Source: Belnapia mucosa (GTDB lineage: Bacteria > Pseudomonadota > Alphaproteobacteria > Acetobacterales > Acetobacteraceae). From it: 64,000 nt of DNA. Position numbers and translations under genes: made by a program. The stretch spans positions 221,913 to 285,912 of the forward strand of contig NZ_JAEUXJ010000002.1 in assembly GCF_016775475.1 (NCBI RefSeq), written 5' to 3'. This document shows positions 41,396 to 50,749 of this stretch, one piece after another; the first letter of the stretch is position 1, and each line of letters begins with the position of its first letter. Under the pieces are notes generated by a model. The model did not search any database and was not told where the DNA came from. It was given only the letters and a program-made list of their open reading frames with translations.

Positions 41396-43825
41396 ATGGA
41401 CGCGGCTGCCCCCTTCCTAGCCTTGGGAGCCGGCCGCGGAGATGTTGATTTGACCGAATCCGATGGCGCCCCCTTCGCCCTGGCCGATGACCAGGAGGCG
41501 AGCCCGGCGCGCCGCCCCAGCCAATCCCCCGCCGAAGCCGCGATCCTCGCCTCCGGCCTCGATGTCGCGCCGCGCGAGATGCCGGCCCTCATCCGCCGCG
41601 TCGAGCGGCGCATGCCGGCCGATGCCGAGACCGTCCGCACCGCGTTGATCGAGACCCGCCGCCGCGCCTGGATCGCCCGGCTGAACGACCTCGCCAACCG
41701 CGCCGGCCGCAACTGGGTCCGCCGCGCCGAGGCCGAGACCGCCGCCGGCACCATCCGCGAGCTGGAGCCGGATGACGCGACCCTGCTCGCCGCGCTCGAT
41801 GCCGCCATCGCCAGCCGCCTCCGTGGCCTTGGCCCCACGCCCGAGGCGGCGCTGGAGGCGATCGCGGCCGAACTGACCGAAACCGGCTCCGGCAGCCTCT
41901 CGGCCGACCGTCATGCGGCGCTGGCCCGCGAGGTTGCGGGCGCCTTCGGCCTGCGGGATGGGGCGGAGATCGATTTCCTCGATGCCGCCGGCGCGGTCGA
42001 ATCGCGCCGCCGGCGGGAGCAGCGCGAGGCGGCCGATGCGGCGCGGAGCAAGCGGCGCGAGGAGGTCCAGCGCCTCCGTGCCTGGGAACGCAGCCTGGTC
42101 GACAGCCGCGCCCTGCCGAAGCTGCTGGGCGCGACCGAGCGCGAGGTGCTGCGCTGGGTCGGCCAGGGCCTGATCCCGATCGCCCGCCGCATCCCCGTGC
42201 GCGGCAAGGGCCAGGAGAAATGGGAATTCGACCCGAAGGAGGTCACCGCCCTCCGCCCGCAGGTCCAGGCCTGGCGGGATACTACCGGCCGGCCGCGCGA
42301 CCCCGCCGCCCCGGTGGTGCTGCGGCCCGGCCGCGCCGGCAATGCCGCCATCGCCCGCGTCGCCGCGCTCGACCGCTATGCCGGGCATTTCGCCACCGCC
42401 CGCGCCCTGAACCGCCGCATCACCCTCGTCACCGGCCCGACCAATTCCGGCAAGAGCCATACCGCGCTCGACCGCCTCGCCGCCTCCTCCAGCGGCATGG
42501 CGCTCGCGCCGCTCCGGCTGCTGGCGCATGAATTCCGGGAAGCCCTGGCCAGCCGCGGCGTCGCCGCCTCCCTCGTCACCGGGGAGGAGCGGATGCCCGT
42601 CCCCGGCAGCCGCCACCTGGCCGCGACCGTCGAGATGTGCCCCTTCCACAACCCGGTGGATGTGGCGCTGATCGATGAGGCGCAGATGCTGGGCGACCGC
42701 GACCGCGGCGCCGCCTGGACCGCCGCCATCATGGGCGCCCCGGCGCGCGAGGTCTTCGTCCTCGGCGCCCCGGAATGCGCGACGCTGGTGCGCCGCATCG
42801 CCCGGCTCTGCGACGACGAGATGGACGAGGTGACCTTGCAGCGGAAGAACCCGCTGGTCGCCGCGCGCAATCCGGTCGGCCTCGGCGACCTGCAGACCGG
42901 CGATGCGCTGGTCGCCTTCTCCCGCCGCGACGTGCTCGACCTGCGGGCGGAGCTGGTGAAGCGCGGCCGCCGCGTCGCCGTGGTCTATGGCGCGCTGAGC
43001 CCCGAGGTCCGCCGTGCCGAGGCCGCGCGCTTCCGCAATGGCGATGCCGATGTGCTGGTGGCGACGGATGCTATCGGCATGGGCCTCAACCTGCCCATCC
43101 GCCGCGTCGTCTTCTCGACGCTCCGCAAATTCGACGGCGAGGCCCGCCGCGACCTGAACAGCCAGGAAGTGAAGCAGATCGGCGGCCGCGCCGGCCGCTA
43201 TGGCCAGCATGAGGAGGGGATCGTCGCGGTCCTCGCCGGCGGCGGCAGCCCGGACTTCATCCGTGCCATGCTCTCGGCCGCCCCGACGGTGCCCGAGGAT
43301 CCGCGCCCGCTGGTGCAGCCCGATGCCGACATCATCGCCGCCGTCGCGGCCGAGATCGGCTCCGACAGCCTGTTCGGCGTGCTGGCCCGGATCAAGCGCG
43401 CCGTGCTGCGCGCCGACGACCCGAATTACCGCCTCGCCGACCTGACCCAGGCGATGGCCGTCGCCTCCGCCATCGATGGCGTCCCCGGCCTCTCGCTGCT
43501 CGACCGCTGGACCTACGCCCTCTGCCCCGTCGATGAGCGGGACAATGGCGTCGCCCGCCTGGCGCGCTGGGCGGTGGAGCATGGCGCCGGTCGCCCCGTC
43601 CCGCCGCCCATGGCCGGCCGCCTGCCCGCCGCCGATCGCGCGGCGCGGGAGGAGCTGGAGCGGGCCGAGAAGGTGCATAAGCGCCTGGTGGCCTGGCGCT
43701 GGCTCGCCCTCCGCTTCGAAACCGCCTATCCCGACCGCGAGGCGGCCCTGGCCGAGACCACCCGGCTGGACCGCTGGATCGAGGAGGTGCTGCGCCAGCA
43801 GCGCCGCTCGAAGCTGGTCTTCTGA
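41396..43825 (+). CDS. SUV3-like (mitochondrial-type) RNA/DNA helicase
   Basis: This 809-residue superfamily 2 helicase has Walker A GPTNSGKSHTALD near residue 347, the Walker B box LIDEAQMLGD near 427, VVYGALSPEVRR, VATDAIGMGLNLPI and motif VI QIGGRAGRYG, in the order found in SUV3/SUPV3L1. The 300-residue N-terminal part includes a charged helix-rich region. Eukaryotic SUV3 unwinds RNA in the mitochondrial degradosome, and alphaproteobacterial homologues share this architecture. It is followed after 14 bases by a DEAD-box helicase gene, so a joint role in RNA turnover is inferred. Confidence 0.87.
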   Translation: MDAAAPFLALGAGRGDVDLTESDGAPFALADDQEASPARRPSQSPAEAAILASGLDVAPREMPALIRRVERRMPADAETVRTALIETRRRAWIARLNDLANRAGRNWVRRAEAETAAGTIRELEPDDATLLAALDAAIASRLRGLGPTPEAALEAIAAELTETGSGSLSADRHAALAREVAGAFGLRDGAEIDFLDAAGAVESRRRREQREAADAARSKRREEVQRLRAWERSLVDSRALPKLLGATEREVLRWVGQGLIPIARRIPVRGKGQEKWEFDPKEVTALRPQVQAWRDTTGRPRDPAAPVVLRPGRAGNAAIARVAALDRYAGHFATARALNRRITLVTGPTNSGKSHTALDRLAASSSGMALAPLRLLAHEFREALASRGVAASLVTGEERMPVPGSRHLAATVEMCPFHNPVDVALIDEAQMLGDRDRGAAWTAAIMGAPAREVFVLGAPECATLVRRIARLCDDEMDEVTLQRKNPLVAARNPVGLGDLQTGDALVAFSRRDVLDLRAELVKRGRRVAVVYGALSPEVRRAEAARFRNGDADVLVATDAIGMGLNLPIRRVVFSTLRKFDGEARRDLNSQEVKQIGGRAGRYGQHEEGIVAVLAGGGSPDFIRAMLSAAPTVPEDPRPLVQPDADIIAAVAAEIGSDSLFGVLARIKRAVLRADDPNYRLADLTQAMAVASAIDGVPGLSLLDRWTYALCPVDERDNGVARLARWAVEHGAGRPVPPPMAGRLPAADRAAREELERAEKVHKRLVAWRWLALRFETAYPDREAALAETTRLDRWIEEVLRQQRRSKLVF

Positions 43826-43839
43826 CGCAAAGTACCCTG

Positions 43840-45522
43840 ATGCCCTTCCCCCCGCTTCCCACGCCGCTGCAACAGGCGCTCGCCGAGCGCGGCTATGCCG
43901 ATCCCACCCCCGTCCAGGCCGCCGTGCTGGAGCCGGAGACGGAAAGCCGCGACCTGCTCGTCTCCGCCCAGACCGGCTCCGGCAAGACCGTCGCCTATGG
44001 CCTCGCCATGGCCGGGATGCTGATGGGGGAGGGAGACCGCCTGCCACCCCCTGGCGCGCCGCTCGCCCTGGTGGTGGCCCCGACCCGCGAACTGGCCCTC
44101 CAGGTCCAGGGCGAGCTGGCCTGGCTCTATGCCAAGGCCGGCGGCCGCGTCGTCACCTGCGTCGGCGGCACCGACCCGATCGCCGAGCGGCGCGCGCTGG
44201 AACGCGGCGCGCATCTCGTCGTCGGCACGCCGGGGCGGCTGCGCGACCATCTGGAGCGCGGCAACCTCCGCCCCAATGCGCTGCGCGCCGTGGTGCTGGA
44301 TGAGGCCGATGAGATGCTCGATCTCGGCTTCCGCGAGGAGCTGGAGGCGATCCTCGACAGCACGCCGGAGGATCGCCGCACCTTCCTCTTCTCGGCGACG
44401 GTGCCGGCCGGCATCGCCGCCATCGCCCGCACCTACCAGAAGGATGCGCTGCGGATCGCCGCCGGCGATGCCGGTGCGCAGCATGGCGATATCGAATACC
44501 GCGCCCTGCTGATCGCCCCGCACGAGATCGAGCGGGCGGTGGTCAACAGCCTCCGCTTCTTCGAGGCCCGCTCGGCCATGGTCTTCTGCCGCACCCGCGC
44601 CACGGTGACGCGCCTGCACGGCAACCTCGCCGAGCGCGGCTTCGCCGCCGTGGCCCTCTCGGGCGAACTCTCCCAGGCCGAGCGGAACCGCGCGATGCAG
44701 AGCCTGCGCGACGGCCGCGCCCGGGTCTGCGTGGCGACCGATGTGGCGGCACGCGGCATCGACCTGCCAGACCTTGGCCTCGTCATCCATGCCGAGCTGC
44801 CGAACGACCCGGAGACGCTGCTGCATCGCAGTGGCCGCACCGGCCGCGCCGGCCGCAAGGGCATCAGCGCCCTGCTCGTGCCGCACAACCGCCGCCGCGC
44901 CGCGGAGCGCCTGTTGCAGGCCGCCCGCGTCCAGGCCGCCTGGGGCCCGGCGCCCTCGGCCGAGGCGATCCGCGAGCGGGACGATGCCCGCATCCTCGCC
45001 CAGGCGACCGAGCTGGCCGGGGAAGAGCCGGTCGATGGCGACATGGCGCTGGCCCGCCAGCTCCTCGCCGCCCAGCCGCCCGAGGCGCTGGCCGCCGCGC
45101 TGATGCGGGTGCTGCGCGCGCCCCTGCCGGCGCCGGAGGACCTGGCCGAGATCAGCGACCGCCCGCCGCCGCGCCAGCACCTGCAGACGGATCGTGGCGA
45201 GGGCGGCAACCAGCCCGGCGCCTGGTTCAAGATGAATCTCGGCCGCAACGGCAATGCCGATCCGCGCTGGGTGCTGCCCTTCCTCTGCCGCCGCGGCAAC
45301 GTGACGCGGCAGGAGATCGGCCGCATCCAGGTGCAGGAGCGGGAGACGCGCTTCGAGGTCGCCCCCTGGGCCGCCGCCCGCTTCGCCGCCGCCGCCCAGC
45401 GGCCGGGTGATGCCAAGGACGCGCATATCCGCATCGCCCCGGCCGAGCCGCCGCTGGCCGATACGCCGCGGCCGCGCCCCTCGCGCCCGCCGGCGCACCG
45501 CACGGCGCGGCCGGCGCGCTGA
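43840..45522 (+). CDS. DEAD-box ATP-dependent RNA helicase (DbpA/CsdA-like)
   Basis: The 560-residue protein has the Q motif region ADPTPVQAAVLEP, motif I AQTGSGKT, Ia PTRELALQ, Ib GTPGRL, motif II DEADEML, III SATVP, V TDVAARGIDLP and VI HRSGRTGRAGRKG. A C-terminal domain of about 80 residues (WFKMNLGRNGNADPRWVLPFLCR) resembles the DbpA RNA-binding module, and the tail is basic. Such helicases remodel rRNA and mRNA. It is 14 bases behind the SUV3-like gene and probably cotranscribed. Confidence 0.9.
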   Translation: MPFPPLPTPLQQALAERGYADPTPVQAAVLEPETESRDLLVSAQTGSGKTVAYGLAMAGMLMGEGDRLPPPGAPLALVVAPTRELALQVQGELAWLYAKAGGRVVTCVGGTDPIAERRALERGAHLVVGTPGRLRDHLERGNLRPNALRAVVLDEADEMLDLGFREELEAILDSTPEDRRTFLFSATVPAGIAAIARTYQKDALRIAAGDAGAQHGDIEYRALLIAPHEIERAVVNSLRFFEARSAMVFCRTRATVTRLHGNLAERGFAAVALSGELSQAERNRAMQSLRDGRARVCVATDVAARGIDLPDLGLVIHAELPNDPETLLHRSGRTGRAGRKGISALLVPHNRRRAAERLLQAARVQAAWGPAPSAEAIRERDDARILAQATELAGEEPVDGDMALARQLLAAQPPEALAAALMRVLRAPLPAPEDLAEISDRPPPRQHLQTDRGEGGNQPGAWFKMNLGRNGNADPRWVLPFLCRRGNVTRQEIGRIQVQERETRFEVAPWAAARFAAAAQRPGDAKDAHIRIAPAEPPLADTPRPRPSRPPAHRTARPAR

Positions 45523-45663
45523 GCTCCGGTTCAGGCTATTCGGTGGCCCTGGCGGACCGGAACGGATAGGTCGGTCTGGTCTTCCAATGCGTCCGATCTT
45601 TCCCGCCGCCGCACGGGATGGCATTGCTGCCGCCATGCCATGCCGGCGCAGCCCAGGACCACC

Positions 45664-46149
45664 ATGCACCTCCACCATGCCGACCTCACCATCTCCCCCT
45701 GGCGCAACGGCGCCGGCCGCAAGGCGGATGTGGTGGGCGGCCCCGGCTGGCTCATCACCTTCGCCTGGGTCGACAAGGATGCCGATTTCTCGAATTTCGC
45801 CGGCCAGGACCGCACCATCACCCTGATCGAGGGCGATGGCTTCACCCTGGATTTCCCGGACCAGCCGCCGCTGGTCCTCGACACCCCGCTGCGACCGAGC
45901 TGGTTCGATGGCGGCTGGCCCGCCCGCTGCCGCCTGCATGGCAGCCCGAGCATGGTCCTCAACGCCATCTCCGACCGCGCCGGCTGGCGCCACATGGTCG
46001 AAATCCGCGCCCCGCGCCCGGAGGATACCGGCTTCGCCGTGCTGCTGGAGGATGGCGGCCCCGGCTATCGCCGGCTGGACACGGTCAGCCTGCCGGATGC
46101 CGCCGTCACCGTCCACTGCGCCGTCATCCGTTTCACGCCCAGGGCTTGA
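45664..46149 (+). CDS. HutD/Ves-family cupin-like protein
   Basis: This 161-residue protein begins near LHHADLTISPWRNGAGRKADV, where PWRNGAGR is the family signature. It continues with ITFAWVDKDADFSNFAGQDRTITLIEGDGFTLDF and LRPSWFDGGWPARCRL, matching the bicupin fold of HutD. HutD is associated with histidine utilisation, but no hut gene is present here. ATG 45664 has CAGGA at good spacing; an ATG at 45640 is also in frame. Confidence 0.8.
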   Translation: MHLHHADLTISPWRNGAGRKADVVGGPGWLITFAWVDKDADFSNFAGQDRTITLIEGDGFTLDFPDQPPLVLDTPLRPSWFDGGWPARCRLHGSPSMVLNAISDRAGWRHMVEIRAPRPEDTGFAVLLEDGGPGYRRLDTVSLPDAAVTVHCAVIRFTPRA

Positions 46150-46201
46150 GAGCCGGGCGGCAAGGGCCGACACTCCCGCAAAAGCACAAGGGAGACGGTC
46201 C

Positions 46202-47278
46202 ATGGATTTCGGCCAGTTCAACCTCATGGGCTATCGCGAGCCGGGCACGGACCTGGCCAGCCTCTATGACGGCGCCGTCGCCCAGGTGAAAGCGGCCGAG
46301 CAGGCGGGCTTCGGCATCTCCTGGTTCGCCGAGCATCATTTCTCGAATTACTGCGTCTGCCCCTCGCCGCTGCTCATGGTTGCCCGCTGCGCCGGCGAGA
46401 CCAGCCGCATCAGGCTCGGCAGCGGCGTCGTCATCGTGCCGCTCTACCAGCCCTCCCGCCTGCTGGCCGAGATCGGGATGGTGGACCAGATGACGCATGG
46501 CCGGCTCGTCCTCGGCATCGGCAGCGGCTACCAGCCCTTCGAATTCGAACGCTTCGGCGCCGACCTGGCGGAGGCGACGCCCCGCACCCTCGAATTCATG
46601 GAGATGCTGGAACAGGCGACGGCCAGCGAGACCTTCACCCATCAGGGCCGGTTCCACAGCCTGCCCGAGACCCATATCGCCGCCCGCCCGGTGCATGGCG
46701 TGCCCGAGGTCTGGGTCGCCGGCGACAATCCCGAGCTGCACCGCATGGCCGCACGGCGCGGCTATGTCGTGATGGTGACGCCGCGCCACTACACGGCCGA
46801 GCTGCTGGCCAAGGCCCGCGCCCGGTTCGAGGCGACCTACCGCGAGGCCGGGCAGGATCCCGCCCGCATGCGCTTCGGCGCGCTGCGCCATATCTGCGTC
46901 ACCGACAGCAAGGCCGAGGCCGAAGGTTTCCTCGAGAATATCCGCTACCAGATCCGCCTCTCGCAAAGCCTCCGCCACCGCGAGCAGCACATGCAGGGCG
47001 GCATGCTGCTGGAAAAGCCCTGGCCCGGCGAGATGAGCCTGGAGGACATGGCGCGCCATATGCTCGTCGGCGATGCCGAGACCATCGCCGAGCGCATGAC
47101 GCGCGAGGTCGAGGCCGCGCAGCCCTGCCATTACCTGCTGCAATTCCAGGCCGGTGCCTCCTCCACCGCGCTCGCGCTCCGCAGCATCGAAGGCTTCGCC
47201 ACACGGGTGCGGCCGCTGCTGGAACGCGCGCTCGGTCCGCTGGAGCGCATCGGCGTGCCGGAGAGCCTCGCCGCATGA
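46202..47278 (+). CDS. LLM-class flavin-dependent oxidoreductase (bacterial luciferase-like)
   Basis: The 358 residues form a luciferase-like TIM barrel: FGISWFAEHHFSNYCVCPSPLLM, TSRIRLGSGVVIVPLYQPSRLLAEIGMVDQMTHGRLVLGIGSGYQPFEF and VWVAGDNPELHRMAARRG. Such enzymes use FMNH2 or F420H2 for monooxygenation or dehydrogenation. A clear ATG follows GGGAGACGGTCC. It overlaps the M3 peptidase gene by ATGA. The substrate is unknown. Confidence 0.87.
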   Translation: MDFGQFNLMGYREPGTDLASLYDGAVAQVKAAEQAGFGISWFAEHHFSNYCVCPSPLLMVARCAGETSRIRLGSGVVIVPLYQPSRLLAEIGMVDQMTHGRLVLGIGSGYQPFEFERFGADLAEATPRTLEFMEMLEQATASETFTHQGRFHSLPETHIAARPVHGVPEVWVAGDNPELHRMAARRGYVVMVTPRHYTAELLAKARARFEATYREAGQDPARMRFGALRHICVTDSKAEAEGFLENIRYQIRLSQSLRHREQHMQGGMLLEKPWPGEMSLEDMARHMLVGDAETIAERMTREVEAAQPCHYLLQFQAGASSTALALRSIEGFATRVRPLLERALGPLERIGVPESLAA

Positions 47279-48951
47279 CCACGCCCCGCTTCGCCGATCT
47301 CTCCTTCCCGACGCCGACGCGCGAAAGCCTGGCCGCCGAGCATGCCGCGCTCGATGCGCAGCTCGATGCCGGCGCGGTCGCGGAGGCGCTGGCCGCCTGG
47401 GACCGCGGGCGCCGCGACTATGAGAGCTGGGCGAGCCTCGTCCATCTCCGCTTCTCGCAGGACACCACGAGCACGGAGGCCAAGGCGGCGCGCGAATATG
47501 CCGATGCGCTCTCACCGGAGGCGACCGGCCATGAGGTCGCGCTGAAGCGCCGGTTGCTGGCCCTGCCGGATCGCGCCGCGCTGGAAGCCGCGGTCGGCCC
47601 GCATGTGCTGCGGCTGTGGGAGACCGACATCACCACCTTCGACCCGGTGATCGCCGCCGATCTGGAGGAGGAGGCGAAGCTCACCGCGCGCTACACCGAG
47701 CTCATCGCATCGGCGCAGATCAGCATCCGCGGCACCACCACCAACCTCTCCGGCCTTGCCCCTTATGCCGAGGATCCGGACCGCGCCACGCGGCACGAGG
47801 CGGAGGCGCTGCGCTGGGGTTTCTTCGCCACGCATGGCGAGGAGCTGGACGCGATCTACGATGCGCTCGTCCGCCTGCGCCACGGCATGGCGCGGAAGCT
47901 TGGCTACGAGAACTACCTCGCCCTCGGCTATCGTCGCCTCCGCCGCACCGACTACGACACGGCCGATGTCGCCCGCTACCGCGACCAGGTCGCCGAGCAT
48001 GTCGTGCCCCTCGTCGGCCGGCTGCTGGAAGCCCGGCGCCAGCGCTTCGGCTGGGACCGGCTGCGCTACTGGGACGAGGCGCTGGTGGACCCCGAGGGCA
48101 ACCCGAAGCCGATCGGCGACCACGACACCCTCGTCGCCGCCGCCCGCACCATGTTCGACCGCATGGACCCGCGCCTTGCCGCCTTCTACCGGCTGATGGA
48201 GGAGGGCGGCTTCCTCGACATGCGCAACCGCGCGGGCAAGGCGGGGGGCGGCTTCTGCACGTCGTTTCCTTCCGTCGGCGTGCCCTTCATCTTCGCCAAT
48301 TTCAACGGCACCCATCACGATATCGGCGTCTTCACCCATGAGATGGGCCACGCCTTCCAGAATTGGGAAAGCCGGAATCTGCCCGGCATCGACCAGCTCT
48401 GGCCCACCATGGAGGCGGCCGAGATCCATTCCATGGGCCTCGAATTCCTCACCTACCCGCATATGGCGCTGCTGGTGGGGGAGGGGGCGGCGGAGCGCTT
48501 CCGCCGCATGCATCTCGAGACCTCGCTCGCCTTCCTGCCCTATGGCGTCTGCGTCGACCACTTCCAGCACGAGGTCTACCAGAACCCCGAGGCGACGCCG
48601 GCCGAGCGCCACGCCATTTGGCAGCGGCTGGAGCGCCGCTACATGCCCTGGACCGACTATGGCGACCTCGCCTGGCCGGCTAAGGGCGGCCGCTGGCAGG
48701 CGAAGCAGCACATCTACAACTCGCCGCTCTACTACATCGACTACACGCTGGCGCTGTGCTGCGCGATGCAGTTCTGGGTCAAGGCGCGGCGGGACGCGCA
48801 GGCGGCGCTGGCGGAGTACGTGGCGCTGTGCGGCCGTGGCGGCAGCGCGCCCTTCCAGGCGCTGGTGCGCTCGGCGGGGCTGATCTCGCCCTTCGCGCCG
48901 GGGGCGCTGGCCGATGTGGTGCGGGAGGCGGAGGGGGTGCTGGCGGCGTGA
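47275..48951 (+). CDS. M3-family oligoendopeptidase
   Basis: This 558-residue zinc metallopeptidase has the HEMGH active site near residue 355 (FTHEMGHAFQ) and the downstream metal Glu in EAAEIHSMGLEFL. It is preceded by FCTSFPSVGVPFIFANFNGTHHD, as in PepF-like enzymes. No signal peptide is seen, so it acts in the cytoplasm on short peptides. It is coupled to the LLM oxidoreductase gene by ATGA; the metabolic logic of this pairing is not evident. Confidence 0.9.
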   Translation: MTTPRFADLSFPTPTRESLAAEHAALDAQLDAGAVAEALAAWDRGRRDYESWASLVHLRFSQDTTSTEAKAAREYADALSPEATGHEVALKRRLLALPDRAALEAAVGPHVLRLWETDITTFDPVIAADLEEEAKLTARYTELIASAQISIRGTTTNLSGLAPYAEDPDRATRHEAEALRWGFFATHGEELDAIYDALVRLRHGMARKLGYENYLALGYRRLRRTDYDTADVARYRDQVAEHVVPLVGRLLEARRQRFGWDRLRYWDEALVDPEGNPKPIGDHDTLVAAARTMFDRMDPRLAAFYRLMEEGGFLDMRNRAGKAGGGFCTSFPSVGVPFIFANFNGTHHDIGVFTHEMGHAFQNWESRNLPGIDQLWPTMEAAEIHSMGLEFLTYPHMALLVGEGAAERFRRMHLETSLAFLPYGVCVDHFQHEVYQNPEATPAERHAIWQRLERRYMPWTDYGDLAWPAKGGRWQAKQHIYNSPLYYIDYTLALCCAMQFWVKARRDAQAALAEYVALCGRGGSAPFQALVRSAGLISPFAPGALADVVREAEGVLAA

Positions 48952-48984
48952 CCCTGCGGCGTGGCTCGGGCGCCTAATTGACAT

Positions 48985-48999
48985 TGAGAGTCATTCGCA
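48985..48999 (+). promoter_or_regulatory. Fur-like box with a consensus -35 element
   Basis: TGAGAGTCATTCGCA matches the palindrome TGAGAATCATTCTCA at 13 of 15 positions, the 7-1-7 core of iron-regulator (Fur) sites. A perfect -35 hexamer TTGACA (48978-48983) lies directly upstream, so bound repressor would cover the promoter. The box lies 37 bases before the ATG of the small gene at 49037. Iron control is inferred. Confidence 0.6.
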
Positions 49000-49036
49000 T
49001 CTAGGTGGCCCGGGACGCCAGCATCCGGAAGCCACC

Positions 49037-49525
49037 ATGGGCCATATCCAGCGCACCGCATCCAGCTACGCCAGCTACCCTCAGGCCACGGCCGATCTCT
49101 GGCCCTCCGAGGACCTTGCCCTCTCCGCCATGCGCGACTGGCTCGAAGCCGTGCGGCAGGGCGAGGACCCGCTGGTCCGGCTCGGCCGGCTGATGGCGGG
49201 GCCCGGCATCCCCGACGCGGCGCTCTCGGTGGACCATCTGCTGCGGGTGATCGCCCGCACCGCCCGCTGGCGGGTCGATATCCGCTGCGCCCGCTGCCCC
49301 TATCTCTCGCGCGATGAGCAGCGCCTGCTCTGCGCTGCCGCTCTGGCCCAGGCCGGCCAGCCCATGCGGGCCCGGGTGACGCTGCAATCCGGCCTGCTGC
49401 GACGCCAGGGTGCGGAATTCGCCCTGGCCTCGCTGGAGGGGCTGGGCCGGCTGATGCGATCCGCCGGCCTCATCCTGCCGCGGCGCTTCGCGGGGCAGGG
49501 GGTGGCTCAGCCGGCCTGGCTGTGA
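49037..49525 (+). CDS. Uncharacterised 162-residue protein with a CxxC motif, probably iron-regulated
   Basis: I do not recognise this family. The protein is mostly helical and soluble, with a CARC pair (DIRCARCPYLSRDEQRLLCAAALAQ region) that could bind metal or an iron-sulfur centre, and a helical C-terminal half (ASLEGLGRLMRSAGLIL). A Fur-like box overlaps its probable promoter, so expression may rise under iron starvation. It ends 19 bases inside the convergent mtnC gene. A role in iron sensing or metabolism is only a hypothesis from the promoter. Confidence 0.65.
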   Translation: MGHIQRTASSYASYPQATADLWPSEDLALSAMRDWLEAVRQGEDPLVRLGRLMAGPGIPDAALSVDHLLRVIARTARWRVDIRCARCPYLSRDEQRLLCAAALAQAGQPMRARVTLQSGLLRRQGAEFALASLEGLGRLMRSAGLILPRRFAGQGVAQPAWL

Positions 49526-50223
49526 CCCGGCAAGCCGAACCGCCGCGCCACTTCGGGGAAGTCCCGCGCCTCCGGATGCCGCCCCGAGGCGCGGGTTCCA
49601 TCCTCCGGCCTGACCAGCTGGCAGCATTGCATCCCGGCCGCCACGGCCGCATCCAGCTCCTCGGCGACATCGGAGAGGAACAGGATGGCCCCCGGCGCCA
49701 TCCCCATGGCCTCGGCGATGGCGGCGTAGCTCGCCTGCTCCCGCTTCGCGCCCATGCGGGTGTCGAAGAAGCCGGAAAACAGCGGCACCAGGTCGCCCGC
49801 CACCGAATGGCCGAAGATCAGCCGCTGCGCCTCCTCCGAGCCGGAGGAGTAGACCGCGAGCCCCACGCCGCCCGCCGCCCAGGCGCGCAGGCACCCGGCC
49901 ACATCCGGCCAGAGATGCCCCTTGAGCCGGCCATCGGCATAGCCCTGCCGCCAGATCAGCCCCTGCAGCGCCTTCAGCGGCGTCGCCTTGGAATCGGCGG
50001 CCATCCAGTCCCGCAGCACCGCCAGCGGCTCCCGCCCCGGCTCGGCCGCCCGGACCTCACCGAGCAGGCCGGCCACCTCCGCTTCCCCGCTATGCGCGGC
50101 GAGGAAGCCCTCCAGCGCCTCGGCGGCGAAGGGGAAGAGCGTCTCCTTGACGAAGGCGATGGCGGTGGTGGTGCCCTCGATATCCGTCAGCACCGCGCGC
50201 AGCGGCAGCGCCTCAGACGACAA
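49507..50223 (-). CDS. mtnC: Enolase-phosphatase (acireductone synthase)
   Basis: This HAD-fold enzyme of about 238 residues has the MtnC signature LTDIEGTTTAIAFVKETLFPFA at its N terminus, a central VYSSGSEEAQRLIFGHS and the late LFLSDVAEELDAA. It converts 2,3-diketo-5-methylthiopentyl-1-phosphate to acireductone in methionine salvage. No ATG precedes the motif. TTG at 50223, inside the end of mtnD (11-base overlap), is the best start, though CTG or GTG codons nearer the motif are possible. It is the last gene of the tatA-mtnB-mtnD-mtnC operon. Confidence 0.9.
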   Translation of the reverse strand: MSSEALPLRAVLTDIEGTTTAIAFVKETLFPFAAEALEGFLAAHSGEAEVAGLLGEVRAAEPGREPLAVLRDWMAADSKATPLKALQGLIWRQGYADGRLKGHLWPDVAGCLRAWAAGGVGLAVYSSGSEEAQRLIFGHSVAGDLVPLFSGFFDTRMGAKREQASYAAIAEAMGMAPGAILFLSDVAEELDAAVAAGMQCCQLVRPEDGTRASGRHPEARDFPEVARRFGLPGHSQAG

Positions 50224-50749
50224 CGGGGAAGCGCTGCGCCATGTCGGTGCCGGTGAACTGCGCCACCCAGCCGGAGGGATCGGTGAAGACCCGCAGCGCG
50301 CAGAAATCCGGCCGCTCCCCGGCATCGAACCAATGGCGGGTATTGGCCGGGACGCTGATCAGGTCGCCCTGCTCGCAGCGCGCATCCCACACCTTGCCGT
50401 CCACATGCATGACGAAATGCCCGGCGCCGCGGACAAAGAAGCGCACCTCGTCCTCGGTATGGATATGCTCGTTGAGGAATTTCTCCCGCATGGCCTGCGC
50501 CTGCGGATGATCGGGCGTGAGGGCGACCACATCGGCGCTGCCCGCGCCAGTCGCGCCCATCAGCGCATCGAGATGCGGCCGATAGGCCTCGAGGATCTGC
50601 TCGTTGCTGGCGCCCTCGGGGACGGTGACGCCCTCCCAGCGCTCGAAGCGCACGCCGATCTCGGACAGCGCCGCGGCGATCCGCGCGGCATCCTCGGTCT
50701 TCAGCGTCTCGCGGCCGCTCTCGGCCTCCCATACCGTCAGACGGCTCAT
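50213..50749 (-). CDS. mtnD: Acireductone dioxygenase
   Basis: This 178-residue cupin dioxygenase has the metal site HIHTEDEVRFFVRG (two His and a Glu) and the later His of VPANTRHWFD. With Fe2+ it forms the methionine precursor 4-methylthio-2-oxobutyrate, and with Ni2+ it gives carbon monoxide as a side branch. ATG 50749 overlaps the mtnB stop (ATGA). The length and the opening SRLTVWEAESG are typical. It is preceded by the dehydratase and followed by the phosphatase of the same pathway. Confidence 0.94.
   Translation of the reverse strand: MSRLTVWEAESGRETLKTEDAARIAAALSEIGVRFERWEGVTVPEGASNEQILEAYRPHLDALMGATGAGSADVVALTPDHPQAQAMREKFLNEHIHTEDEVRFFVRGAGHFVMHVDGKVWDARCEQGDLISVPANTRHWFDAGERPDFCALRVFTDPSGWVAQFTGTDMAQRFPVVV

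Noticed and set aside
38989..44047. Two very long minus-strand frames opposite the hybrid kinase and the SUV3-like helicase
   Set aside because: The plus-strand genes carry full motif sets; the antisense products are Gly/Arg/Ala-rich with no domain.
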